From Anaeramoeba flamelloides (taxonomy: Eukaryota > Metamonada > Anaeramoebidae), in NCBI GenBank assembly GCA_027625915.1, contig JANTQA010000012.1, positions 11,742,501 through 11,806,500 of the forward strand: a DNA stretch of 64,000 nucleotides, read 5' to 3'. The position numbers were made by a program, and so were the translations under genes. The notes beneath the pieces are model-generated. The model saw nothing but the letters and a program-made list of their open reading frames with translations. It did no database searches and was not told the origin of the DNA. This document shows, piece after piece, positions 35,301 through 48,200 of the stretch. Position 1 is the stretch's first letter; the number at the start of each line of letters is the position of its first letter.

Positions 35301-38300
35301 CCCCGTTACTATTACCAATCTGATTATTATTGCCATTTTCATTATTGATCGATTGGATTTTTTGATTTAATTTTGATTGAGTTAAGCCTAATGGTGTGCC
35401 AAAATTCCAAAGAATTAAGACCTGGGAAAGTAATTGCGATAATTCGTTTTCTTGTAATTTAGGTGTCAACTTGACTAAAGAATTGATCGTTTCTACACAA
35501 TTGATTCTAAATTCGATGGGAGAAGCTATTTCTTTAATTTCCTTTAAATTCGGTTTAATATTTTTTTGAATATTTTTTTCAGATAAATACTTGAGTAGCA
35601 ACAATATCAATTCGTGCTTTTCGGTGAGTTGATATGTCTCTTCTCCATTTAAATCATGCATTACCTGAGCAAAGGCATTGAAAAAGAGAATTACTCTATA
35701 TTGAGTCAGGGCGCTTTCTGTCTTGGAAATGATCGGCATGAACAATTTTTTTAATTTATTCCTAAAAAGCGAAAAGAGCGCCTGTGGCTGGCTATACTTT
35801 GCTATCTCGGCAAAGCAAAGCAATAAGATTTCCTTGACATTGTTTATATCAATACCCTTGACGGGCTTCTTTGTACGCGACATCTTGGAACTCTTGACCA
35901 TCGTTTCCCGATCGGCAATTATTAATAACGTCTTTGTTACCGTATCAAAATGATCAATACTGATATTGCCACAGGAGATTGCAAAGCTCGAATGCTGGCT
36001 CAGATCATCTTTGTTTAATTTATTAAACATTTCCTCCAAATATTTTTTGACAGATCCAATCGAATTTAATTTCTGAATGGCAATTCCAAGGATCCTGTTA
36101 ATTGAGATTTTTAATTTTACATCAATATCCAAATCTTCATTTTCACAAAATTGGTATTGTTTCAATAATTGCTGGCAAAACTGTTCCGTCCACAAGACAT
36201 CAGAAATTTTAATAATTGTTTTTCGAATAAACATTTCAATTTTGGTTTGCCAACTTTCGAGTTTTTCTTTATTATATCGGTTGCTTTGGTAAAAAGTAAT
36301 CAATTCTTCAATTTTTTTTGGCCAAAAATCTTTTAATTTTGGGTTCAAGATATTTGCGGACTCTTTTAAAAATTTTAGCCCTTCGATAACACCTGGCAAT
36401 TCTGCAGAAATACAAGTAATAAATCTTGCTATGATGAATTCTGGTTTTGGTAAATTAATTAAATTTTGGAAATTTAAAATGAAATCTTGTTGAACAAATA
36501 CTTCCTTTTCAGTGACCTTAGTAATTGTTCTTCGAACTGTTTTCTTAATGATTTTTTTTTTTCGTTTCTTTTTTTTTTCCTGAGTTTCTTCTTCTTTATT
36601 ATCTTCTTTTTCCTCTTCTTCTTTTTCCTTTTGTTCTTTCTCCTTTTGTTCCTTCTCCTTTTGTTCTTTTTCCTTCTGTTCTTTTTCCTTCTGTTCTTTT
36701 TCCTTTTGTTCTTTTTCTTTCTTTTTTTTGGAACTTGAAATCTCGTCATTATCTTTAAAAGGATTAACATCTTCTTCTTCCTCTTCATTGTTATTGTTAT
36801 TGTTATTGTTATCTTTATGGTTAAAAATGTTGATTGTTTCGTCTTCATGTTCACTTGAACTTTCCAATTCCCCTAATGGTTGTTTATGAGTTTCATTTTC
36901 GTTTTCTTTTTCTTTTCCTTTTTCATTTTCATTTTCATTTTCATTTTCGTTTTCTTTTTCTTTTTCTTCTTTGTTCTCAATTTTTTTTTCACTTTCAATT
37001 TCACTTTCACTTTCGCTATCAGTATAACTGATTTCTTCATTGGTCTCAACATCTGTTTCAATTTCTTCTTTAATACTCTGAATTTCTTTATGGCCAATAC
37101 TCAATTTTTGTTTATATTCAGAAATAATGGACATGGATGAAAATAATGCAAAAGTCGAATATGTGTATTTCTTTTGAGTCAAGAAAATTAATATATTTGG
37201 CCAAATTACATTGTCTTGTTTTAAATTTGATCTAGTGATCATTTGAATAGTTCTTTCACTTAATTTTTTGACTTCTTGAGGTGAAATTAATTTATTATTT
37301 TTTTTTAAAAGCTTTTTATGGTTTTTTTTTTTCCATTTTTCGATTTCAACAACGCTAATTCCAGCAATTGTGAAAGCCCATTCAATTAAAGAAAAGCCAC
37401 CCGATAAAGTTAAATAATCATTGGCACTCATTCCTAATACCAATTCACATAGCGCATATGAGACATCGTATTTTGACCTGCTGTTATTTGAAAGTTTCTT
37501 TGTAGCGGTAAGCACTAATTCCTTTGACGATTTTAATTCTTCGTCACAATGGACAACTAAATGCTTTAAAATGTTTACCCCGGCAATTTTATTGTTGGTT
37601 GATCGATCTTCCAATCGTTCAAAAACAAAATTTGTTATATGCGAGATATGCGTCCTACTTAAATTCGAAATACAATTTAAGACATGCTTTTTGATTTTAT
37701 ACATCTCGGGTGCTTCCGAGATCTCCTCCTCCGTGTTTGAAGTAATTAAAAATGAAATGAGCAATTTAGCTATCGAAATAAAGACTTCATGCTCCAAAGT
37801 GATCCTGATCCTTTCAATTCCTTCAATTACATACACTAGCGCCTGCATATATTCCACGAGGACCTCCGGCTTTTTCCTGTTGGAGTCAATGGTTTTTAAT
37901 AAGATTGGTAAAAATAATGGGAGCGTCCTCTCCAATGTCTGCTGTGGAACTACCAACATTAGCGATCCTAAACAAGGGATTGTTTGAAGACGAATTTTTT
38001 TCTTTTTTTTATTCAAATAATTCTCAATGATGTGATCTGTAAAAAACTGTAATTCAGATTGATACGTTGTCCACGAAATCGATTTGTCACTTGCAAATTC
38101 AATATTTAATAAATAGTGATACAACGCATGACAAAATTTTCTTAAGACCTTCACTAAAACTACCCTTTGATAATTCTTTCGAACCTTTTGAAGATGGGAA
38201 TTTAATCTTCGGAAAAAGTCGCCCAAGTTTGGGACAGTTTCTAAAGCATTTTGTTCCACATACTCGCCAAGGCAACTCAAAATATTTAATGATGGAATTT

Positions 38301-41300
38301 CTTGTAATGGGATTTGTTTGGTGAATTCTTCAGTCAGTAATTTAGAATACCTTCGTCCTAATATAGAGACAACAGAATCAACAGGTGTTTTTACAACCAC
38401 CTTTGATTTCTTTTTGTTTTTGTGTGTGTTTTTTTTTTTTTTTTTTTTTTGTTTATTGTTTTTATTGTTTATTGTTTTCAATATTTATTGATTATTAGGT
38501 TTATTGTTTTATATGTTTTTTATTTTATTTTTTTTTATTTTACACATTAACACTCTGTTAAATGTATCAAATGATCAATTTACCAGAGGTTAAATGTATG
38601 TTAAAAATTGTTGTTCCCAAATAAGAGAATGTTTAACTAGAGTGGAAGTTAATTTGGTTGTGATCAAAATATATTTAATTTTTTCTCTCAGAGTTAAACT
38701 TATCAAAAGTATTAAAACAACAAAAGAAAAACACAATTTAATCAAAAAAATAAAACTCCCAACACATTGTGGGCTAAGGAATCAGTTTTCACCCTGGAGG
38801 ATGTTTAGTTATTGTTTTATTTTATATTCACTTCTCAAAAAGAATTTTCGTTATGAAGAAATTGGTCAAAAAAATCCACTAATTTCTACTTGTAAACATC
38901 AAAAAAAAAACAAAAAATTAGTCAAATAGATTTTTGAATGAAAATTTTAAAAAAAATTACTGTCAGGGATTTTCAAGTACAATTTCAAATTTTAAAAACA
39001 TTTAAAACTTGTAATAGTAACTAAAAAATAATATTTAGAACTGATTGAGGGATTGTTTTGTGTTTATAGATTTGAAATAGAAATTATGGAATTGTAAAAT
39101 CAAATTTTGGCATGATCCTCAGAAATAATGGTGAAAATTGTTTTGAATTGTGAAAATTTCCTATTTTTTTGTTAAAAGAAATTCTCAGTGGGTAAAATTT
39201 AATGGAGATTATAGAACTCTTTCAAGAGTCGTTTTTATCAACAATTTCACCATTTTCACCTGAAAAGGTAGTACTTAAATTGAGATAATTTTTTTTTAAC
39301 TTTTATTAAGTAAAAATTTTTTTTTTCTATGGAATTCAAAAATAATTTAATATCAAAATTGAACAACAAAAACAAGTTAGTAGAGAAGATGGATCTTTTG
39401 AGAGAAGATGAAGAAAATAAAAATTATTTTCCAAAAAAGAGGAAATAAAAATGAATTAAATTCATTGCAATAAGAACCCAAAGAATTAAGAAAAGGCTCA
39501 ACAACAAAAAATACTTTAAGATTGATTATTGTCATTAAAAAATGAGATGGTAAGAATTCATAAAAGAAAGATAATAATAATAACAATAATTTGATCATAA
39601 ATTGTATTATCAAAATCCCATTTAACGATTTGGATTTTTCAACATTAAAATTTTTTGCTCAGTTAAAACAGAGGAATATAGGTAGTCTAAATGGAAACTT
39701 TAGAAAGTATTATGTTATTGTTTATCAGGTACTTTAAAATAGAATTTTCTCAGAAAAATGAATATTCCAAATTTTCCCTGATTTATGGCTTAATTGTATT
39801 TATAGTAAGAAATAATGTTTTAAAAATAACAAATTTTGGAAATTAAGAAATGATCTTCATTTGGGAAAACATCATGACAGATTAGAAAAGCAACAACAAT
39901 AGGAAAAATTTTATTCAGAATTTAATGATAGAAGAACGAAAAGACTTGTTAATTTTGGATTTTTGGAGTTTTTCGAAATTAACAGCTTGAAGAGACAGTG
40001 GGGGTAGTAAATTACTTAATAAGTAGGTACGGTGGGTACTCGGGAAAAAAATAAATATAAAGACTTTATCATTTGATTTTCTTAATTGTTTCTTATTTTT
40101 TTGTTTGTAATTATTTTGAGTTGCTACAAATAACCCACCTTATTCTACACATTTTTGCCCAATAATCTCATATTATACAAAGTCTTTACAAAATAACAAC
40201 GAACGCCCACTCACTATGATTATGATGAGATTTCTAGGTTTATTTTGTCACTTCTACGCTCTCTAAAATAATGAGTTATTTTGTTGTTACTCAGTACGTA
40301 AATATGGAGATTATTTTATCAAACATAGTAGCATAACTCTGTTTATTGTTTTAGATGTTAATTTTTTGTTTGTTATTGATTTTAATCGAAAGAATAATCA
40401 CTAAAAAAAAATTTTCTATTATGATTTATTTTCTGTTTGTATGTGAAAGTCTGTTTTAAAAAAGTGCTGACTAAAAGTTTTAAAAAGGGTTACTCAAACG
40501 TTTTGATTCAATCTTTTAGGAGATTTGAGTGACAAGTTTGAATACTTTTGTTCCACACATTTTTAAAATAACTCGAGATATACTATTTTGATTGGTTTTA
40601 AAAGACTTTTTTTCGAAAATTAGGTTTGAATTTGTTAAAAAAATTTTGTGTAAAAAAAATCACTTCACAAGGTAAAAATTCTTTCTATAAATCATGGGAT
40701 AAGGTACAATTTTGAATTTAAATTTGTTTAAATTAATTGTGATTCAGGAAGTGGGTAATCGGAAAAAAAAAAAAAGCTCTAAATTAGTTGGAATTGGTTG
40801 GTAAACGAAATGAAATTGAAATTTGTTTTTGTTTTTGTTTTTGGAAAAATATTTCCAAAAGATCTCAGAACAAGTAAAGACTTGAATTGAATTGCATAGG
40901 TAATACCACAGTAACACCATACAAAAATTAAGGGGATATAAAAAAAAAAAGAAAAAAAAAGAAAAAAAAAAAGCAAAAAAAAGAGTTACTTTATACTGCG
41001 ATATTTCTTCCATACAAAATTTTATTATGCTTAAACCAAGTTTTTCTGGAATTTTTTGAATATTGTCATGGGACACTTTTGCTATTAACTTTATTAATTT
41101 CGTTTTTATTTTTGGTTCTAATTGTTCTGTTCTTAATAAATAATCAAGGATCGATGACAACACAAGATTTGGTTGGTTATTTCCGATTTCACTTAAAGTG
41201 TTGGTGATGTGCTGTTGAACAACAGATCTTTCAGAAGGAAGTCTGCCTAATAAATCCCTAACAAACTGATCAATCATTCCTCCAGTAGGGATTACTACAT

Positions 41301-41352
41301 TTTCTACCACTTTTTTCTCAACAACTTTTTGTTTTTTTCGAAAAAAAGACAT
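32305..41352 (-). CDS. MROH1-like: MROH1-like maestro HEAT-repeat protein, two exons
   Basis: Exon 1 is 41352-40990 (121 codons, from MSFFRKKQKVV). Exon 2 is 38400-32305, or from 38409 if an adjacent AG is used. They join in phase 0 across a GTAACT...AG intron of about 2.6 kb, giving about 2,152 residues. Exon 1 (FVRDLLGRLPSERSVVQQHI) matches the first HEAT repeats of animal MROH1 and exon 2 continues them. The middle block (LESWQTKIEMFIRKTIIKIS ... FAISCGNISIDHFDTVTKTL) and the C-terminus (LKLIELLQDKDELVKASSAR) align with MROH1 in order. The protein is longer than the 1,641-residue human form because of Lys/Glu-rich inserts, including six near-identical KEQKEK repeats at about 36630-36720 and a long poly-Lys near 35225-35265. 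Family knowledge: MROH1 is linked to lysosomes and vacuole/lysosome dynamics. It lies divergent to GCP3. Confidence 0.9.
38401..40989 (-). other. 2.6-kb intron of the MROH1-like gene
   Basis: Exceptionally long compared with the 99-1,129-base introns elsewhere in the window. The acceptor lies in an A-rich region with little pyrimidine tract. It holds one member of dispersed repeat pair R at 38800-39290. Open frames in it (38594-38929 plus, 39377-39613 minus) show no recognisable domain and no support as extra exons. The MROH1 alignment is continuous across the junction. Confidence 0.65.
38800..39290 (+). repeat. Dispersed repeat pair R, copy in MROH1-like intron
   Basis: About 490 bp similar to 44612-45105 in the same orientation. 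Shared blocks: CACTTCTCA-AAAA-AATTTTCG, GAAGAAAT-GG, GGGATTTTCAAGT-CA-TTTCAAAT, AAATCAAATTTTGG-ATGATC, GTGAAAATTTC, and a final TTTTCACCTgAAAA-GT-GT-CTTAAATT. The class is unknown. No TIR or conserved frame was found. Confidence 0.65.
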
Positions 41353-42599
41353 CTCAGAAAAGAAGATGAAAAAAAAAGAAAAATTAAAAAAATGGTTTAT
41401 TTGCAAAGGGTTTTTGCTCTTCAAAGAAATTTAATTGTAACGTAAAAACAGTTTAAAGACAAATGAAGAATTTACAAAGTTCCGTACAACATGTTACATT
41501 GATTTTTTGAATTTTTTCGAGTTCTTTTTGGAAATGTGAGAAATCTCAAAACTCCTGAGTAAAAATAGGATTGATCAACTGATATCTTACAATTGAGGAA
41601 ATGATATTCTAACTTTGGGACAAAACTTTGTTGAGAATTCCTAGTTTTTTTTCTTTAACTGGTCTTTGATTTTATAATCGAATAAAATTTTCTCTGATTA
41701 TCTTTTTATCAATGAAATCTCAAAATATTTAAGGTCCTACAGATACCAAATAGATATCCAATAAAAACACATATAAACAAATAAATAGAGATCATAAATT
41801 AAAATGTGTTGGTTTGAAAAAACTTTTGAAAATAAAATTGTTTTGAAGTGAAAATTTATTCCCTTTGATTATTAAATATCAGTCTGCAATTAAATTCACA
41901 AATTTTGGAATTTTAAGATTTCAGTACCAAAAAATTTATGGTTCTATGAATTAATTCTCAATTGTAGGAATAATTCAAAGCTTTTTGAAAAAATTACCAA
42001 ACAAAAAAGTATATCAACAATTGTTCAAATATTTTAATCGTTGTTTTTGAGAAAATATACAAATATTTTCAGTAATTGGACAATCATTTAATTTTATAAA
42101 AAAAGTTGTAAAAAATATAAAAAAACTATATTTAATTTCCAAAAAACAAATTTTGAAGGTCTAAATTATTATTCAGTTTTTTTTTTTTATTGAATTGTAG
42201 CATGGTAAAACAAAGGAAAAAAACTAGTTTTTATTGAATGTATTAACCAAGTTATTAAACATTGAAGATATAAAGCAAATAACATTATAATCACATTAAA
42301 AAATTTATTATTATTAATCAAACTGAAATTCAATTATTTTTTTCTTTGTTCTTAATCAAAGAAACTCCCCATGTTAATAGATTTTTTTAGAAAAATTCAT
42401 AATATATTCTTATCAAATATAAAAAAAAATAAATAAAAAATATTAATATTTTTTTTTTTTTTTATTTTGAAGGGAGGAAATCAATTTCCTTTTCAGCCCT
42501 AATTTCTAAATTTTTGTATAGAAATTTTAACAGGGAATCATAATTTTCTTTATCATTAACCAAGGATAAGATGAATAATTAATCTTTATTTTGAATAAA

Positions 42600-42806
42600 C
42601 TCTGTTTCAGTCAAAGTGGCCCAACGTTTTTTTCAAATATCAATTATATAAAATAATTGACCTTTGAAGAACAAATAAGAAATAAACAGAATAATACACC
42701 TCGAAGAAATGTTGATACATGTCTGAAAGAATATTAATAAATCAATAGCTTTTCTTAAAAATTGAAAAACTCAAATTCTTAGGGACCTATTGAGAAAAAC
42801 AACGAT
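42600..42806 (-). repeat. Dispersed repeat pair E, second member (inverted)
   Basis: Reverse complement of 22440-22655 with moderate divergence. Key shared blocks on the minus strand: CGTTGTTTTTCTCA, AAGAATTTGAGTTTTTCA, TATTGATTTATTA, TATTTCTTATTTGTTC, TTGATATTTGAAAAAAA. Confidence 0.65.
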
Positions 42807-44611
42807 GTTTGTTTTGAACTTCTACTGGTATTTGAATAATAAATATCAAACATTTTTCACTTCATTTTCCATACTTTTCTTTTAGAAATTAAGCCCTCAA
42901 ACAAAGTTTGTTGGTATTTGTGGTCTCTATTTGAAAAAGGAAATGAAAATGAAGTGAAAATTTTTCACATTTATTAAACAAATATCAAGATCAAAGATCA
43001 AATTGAATTCCAATAGAAATCAATATGATTTCTCAACAATCTTTACATGGTTTCAATGACATTAGAATAACACGTTTTTACCAAGTGACTATTGATCTTG
43101 CAATAAAAAAATTTTTTTGCAAATGAATGACGTTTTTAAAAAAAAAATCGAAAAAAAAAAACAAAAATGTGTAGAAATGTGAAAAAATGATTTCAATTTT
43201 GAAAATTTCCAAAATAAAATTTTTCTTCTAATATCTATGCAAACCCTTTAAACACGTGTATTATACCATTACAACTGGGCCCTTTTGACTGAAAAATAGT
43301 TTAATATCAAAGATATTATTCTTATTATTTTTATTTCTTTGTATTAATTCTTTAATCCAAATTGTTTGATTTTTTTTCATAGAACAGGCAATTCCATAAA
43401 AAATGATGGATATATTCATCTAAAAAATTCATAATATATAATTAATAGAAAAATATCATTTCACATAAACTTGTATTATCTTCATTTTTTAATCAACAAT
43501 ATGAAAAAAAAAAAAAAGAAAGAAAAAGAAAAGAAAACTAGTTGATTCTTTTTAGAAATAATGAATCCATGTTATGATTTTTTTTCTCTCATATTTTAAA
43601 TAAGAATGTAAATTCTCGGTTGGGAACCTATTCAATACATTTAAAACTACTGTATAATTTAAAAATTCTGAAATTTAAGGGTTTTTTTTTCTAAAAATCT
43701 CAATAAGATTTTGCCATTTTTTTTTGGAAAATTTAAGTATTTAAATTACCTTTTAAATATTTAGTGATGATAAAAAATGAAAAAAGAGTAATTTTTTCCA
43801 TCTATTAGGGTTTAAAATATATTATTTCTACAATTTTATATTATTGATACTTGTTCTATTTTATTATTATTTAAAGTTCAAAAAATATTATTTTATAATT
43901 AATCAATAAATAATTTTAAATAATTGAAAATTCCTTTTTATTAACAAAATGGGAAAAATTAAAGATAAAATTCCTTATAATTGTGTATAATTCTTCAATA
44001 TATCCATTTCACTTATTTATTAGTTTTGTTGTCATTTAAGATTGAATCTTGAAAAAGTAACAAATCCGTATAATGATTTTTTATTCTTTCTGTCTCTTAC
44101 AAGCAATCCCACCTCCAGAGTAGGAGCTCAAACAACTTAAACAATTATTTGGAAAAAGCAAAAGATCTAAATAATAAAAAAGTATATTGTATTTTAAATT
44201 CAACAATTTATATTTTCCGACACAAGTGTAAATATAAAGTTTGAAAAAATAGATTTATAACAATTTTAGAATAAATAAAGAGTTCGATACAATTATCCAA
44301 ATTTTGGTATTGGTAAATTAAATATCAGATTATCTTAATAGATTTATATTAATTGTAATTAAAAATAGTTTAGTAAAGACGAATAATTTGTGTGAAAAAT
44401 GATATTATAATTTGATAATTTTTTTTATTCTCCTTTAACTAAAAAAAAAGGTTCAAAAAACAATATCGAGGAAAACATTTTTTGTAAAATCCCCATAAAA
44501 ACTCTCCTTCTTTCAGAAAATATCTCATAACAACACCACCTTTCGACAAGGATTTCATCTTTTAAAAATATAATCGAATGCAAACCTTAAGGATTACTTT
44601 CGAAAACTTGA

Positions 44612-45105
44612 GGCGGTTGGGTAATGGTGTTATTTCACTTTCACTTCTCACAAAAAATTTTCGCATGGAAGAAATCGGATAACAAAAAAAAAACATTTTT
44701 TGTCATCTTATACCTTTTCACGGATACTTTTTTTCAATCTTTTTCAATGAAAAGGAAAATTGAAAATAACAAAATAAATAATTGCAAAAAAATGATTTTG
44801 GGAATTTTCAAGTGCATTTCAAATTTGAAAACATTTCGAACTGGCAAAAGTAAACGCCAAAATAGGGAGAAAAGTCAGAGAAAATATTGTGAGTTCAGAA
44901 ACTTGAAATGTAAATTCTAAAATATTAAAATCAAAATTTGGGATGATCTAACAAGGAAAAAATTGTGAAAATTTCACTTTTTTTCGAAAAGAAATTTTGA
45001 TTGTAATGATATTACTTGAATTACATAACTTATTCAAGTGTATTTTTGTAAATTATCTCACTGTTTTCACCTAAAAATGTCGTCCTTAAATTTGAATTAT
45101 TTCTC
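44612..45105 (+). repeat. Dispersed repeat pair R, copy upstream of GCP3
   Basis: Similar to 38800-39290 in order and orientation. It ends about 180 bases before the GCP3 ATG and so overlaps the likely promoter. Open frames inside (for example 44624-44920) are not conserved between the two copies and are not treated as genes. Confidence 0.65.
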
Positions 45106-45282
45106 GAAAGGTAAGAAAATAATCATTGAACAAAGTGGACTTTTTTCAATTAAAATACAAAGGCCCAAAAAGACTTTGAAACAAACATCAAATCAATAGT
45201 CCCAAAAAATGAACATAAATAATTTCATTTTTTTTTAGAAAAAGAAATCAAAAAAATTCAATTGAGTGTTCCTTTCAAAAAA

Positions 45283-48200
45283 ATGTCAAAGAATCAAAAA
45301 TCAAAACTCTCACCACTTCTGAGTCAATTAATTAAAAGGAATTTAGGTCCAAAAGGACCCAAATCACAAAAATCACCAAAATTTACGAATTTGCTTCTTT
45401 ATTGTTATCGAACGATCGAATTAAAAAAATCACTAAATACAAACGATCCACCATCACAAACTGTTTTGAATGAGATTAAAAAACAATGTTTTCACTTTTA
45501 CATTTTTTTCTTTTCGATCTTTTTTTGTTGCTCAAACTCATTCAATAAACATCTTTTATTAAATACCACAAACAAAAAAACAAACAAAAATAAAAAACAA
45601 AAACAAAAACCAAAACAACAATAAAAAACAAAAACCAAAACAAAAACAATTCCAAAACAACAATAAAAAAAACAAACAATAGTGTTTAATGTGAACAGAA
45701 CTGTTGAAGCAATCAACCTTCGAAAACAATTTGGAAGTTTAACAAATTTACGTTCTTTTGATGAGAAAATCTTATCAAGAATTTTACGTGTATTTGAAGG
45801 TTTATCAAATCACTTACAAAAAAACACAACAGAACCTGAGGACCAAATTTCAAACGAAGAACAAATGTTAAATAATTTAAAGACAACGAATGACAGCCCT
45901 TGGACAAACACTGATGAAGAAGTGTTTCAAAAAAAACGACCAAATATGTTTAGTGGGAAACCAAATTTAAAGGATCAAATTCCTGAAAAGGAACTACTTC
46001 GTGATTTGCTATATGTACTCCAAGGAATTGAAGGGAAGCATATAAAGTACAACCTAGAAACTGACTCTTATTTGGTACCATTTATATATGGGGTCAGCCT
46101 TCAAAAAAGGAATTTAATATCAAGGATTAGTGAATTAGGCTGGCTCCATCAACACATCATTACCTTTCTTTACAAATCTGATCAAGTTGGCAATTCTGTT
46201 GGTTTGGTCACATCTGTTTTTTGTAGCAGTATTAGAAATGAAATGAAAAACTATTATAAATTTATTACAAAATTAATTTCTAAAATTTCTCCCAAGAAAT
46301 CAATTAACAAAAACAAGTCTCAAAGCAACAAGAAAAATAACAAAAACAAGAACAAGAAAAATAACGATAAAAAGAACAATAACAAAAATAAGAATAAAAA
46401 GTTTTTTCAAGGCAAATTAACATTATTTAAATTATTTAGCCAAATACAATCGCCCTTAAGAAAATTCAGAGTATTAGCTTCGATTTGTGATACCGCAGAA
46501 ACTGTGAAAGGGGGTGCATTAATAAATGTTCTATATGATTGTTTGTCTCATGGCGATAATGAAATCCGACAGATGGTTGGTCAAATTCTGAGTAAATCCT
46601 GGCAGCCCATTTTTAGAATTGCCAAAAAATGGATTAGAATTGGTGAATTAAATGATCCCTTCAAAGAGTTTTTTGTCGTGAGTGATCCAAATGTACCCAA
46701 AGAACATTTATGGCAAAAAAAATACCAATTAAAAAAGGAAATGATCCCAAAATTTATTGAAATGAACTTAGCCAACAAAATTTTAAGGATTGGTAAATCA
46801 ATTAACTTTATTCAAGAGTGCTGTAGGTTACAAGAAGAAGAAAATAATTCTGTTTCAATATTACTTCAAAATTTGGCTTCAAAGGAAGGCAAGGAAAACA
46901 TAAACGAGGTTGAGAACTTTATTTCTAAGGGTTTATTAATTAACCCTATAATGTCTGACGAAGAAGAAGATGATGAAAATTCTGATGGTGATGGAAGTGA
47001 AAGCAGTGGAAATGACTTTCAAGACAGTGATTCTGATTTTTATCCAAAAAATGGGAATGGAAACAAAAACAAAAATAAAAAGAAAAACAAAAAGACAATT
47101 CAAAATAAAAAAAGAAAAAAAAAATTAAAAAATTACAAGCCAAAGGAAAGAGAAAGAGAAAGAGAGAAAGAGAGAAAAAGGTATCAAGAAAATGAAAAAT
47201 GGTTCCAAACAGGAAGTAAAATCAAAAAAAAACATAAAAATGTAAAAAAGAAATTAGAAGATTTATTTGGTAATAATACTAATAATTCAAAGCCAGATTC
47301 AGATTTAGATTCAGATTCAGATTCAGATTCGGATTCGGATTCAATGGAAAAAGAAAATTCAAATGAATCAAAAAAAGAAAGTGAAAATTCAGATTCAACA
47401 GAAAAAGAAAAAGAAAAAGAAAAAGAAAATGAAAATGAAAAAAAAATTGAAAATGAAAAGGGATCAAATGAATCAGAAGAATCTGATTATGAAGATTTTG
47501 GATTTAAAGAAGAAGAATCAATGAAATTATTTCAAGACAAAAAAATTTTAGTCAATCTTGTTGAAGAACTATCAAAGAAATTAGATAAAGAAGTGTTGTA
47601 TATTATTAATAACAAATATCATTTTATTGATCATTGCTTAACAATAAAAAACTTTTTATTATTAGGCAAAGGAGATTTCATTTCACATTTAATGTCCTCT
47701 CTTGGTGAATCACTGTCCTTACCCGGATCGCAAATTTTTAAACATAACATTCTGGGGATATTAGAAAATTCAATTAAACAGTCAAGTGCTCGAGATGAAT
47801 CAGAATCCTTTTTAAAACGACTTGATGTCAAATTATCCCAGCCACTTGAAGACCAGACCGGATGGGACATTTTCACTTTAGGGTATAAGGTACCCTCGCC
47901 AGTTAACACTATTTTAACAAGTAAGCTAATGTCCAATTATATGAAAGTGTTTAAATTTCTATGGAAATTGAAAAGAGTGGAATATTCCCTGTCTGAAACT
48001 TGGAGATGGCATATGGTTTCTTCATCGTTGTTGACCCAGTTTAAAGAAATATATCCCCAGCTACATTTATCTTATATAATGAGAAACGAAATGATCCATT
48101 TTGTTTACAATTTCCAACATTACGTAATGTTTGAAGTCCTCGAATGCTCGTGGGACGATTTTGTTAAAGAATTAAAGGATTCAAAAAATTTGGATCAAGT

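Larger units (their letters stand above)
41353..45282. other. Intergenic region between divergent MROH1-like and GCP3 genes
   Basis: About 3.9 kb. Contains the second member of repeat pair E (42600-42806) and of repeat pair R (44612-45105); the latter sits just upstream of the GCP3 start. Weak inverted repeats around 42825-42960 (CACTTCATTTTC and GAAAATGAAGTG) are also present. No gene is supported. Confidence 0.5.

Noticed and set aside
36487-37140. Phe/Lys-rich frames on both strands over the MROH1-like gene
   Set aside because: Shadows of the Lys/Glu-rich repeats in the real coding frame.
38594-38929. Frames in the two repeat-R copies (also 44624-44920) as small genes
   Set aside because: The DNA is similar between the copies, but the predicted proteins are not alike, so no coding constraint is evident.
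43800-43815. Fifth MITE copy at an ATTAGGG motif
   Set aside because: No A/T-run terminal repeat and no interior similarity to the other copies.
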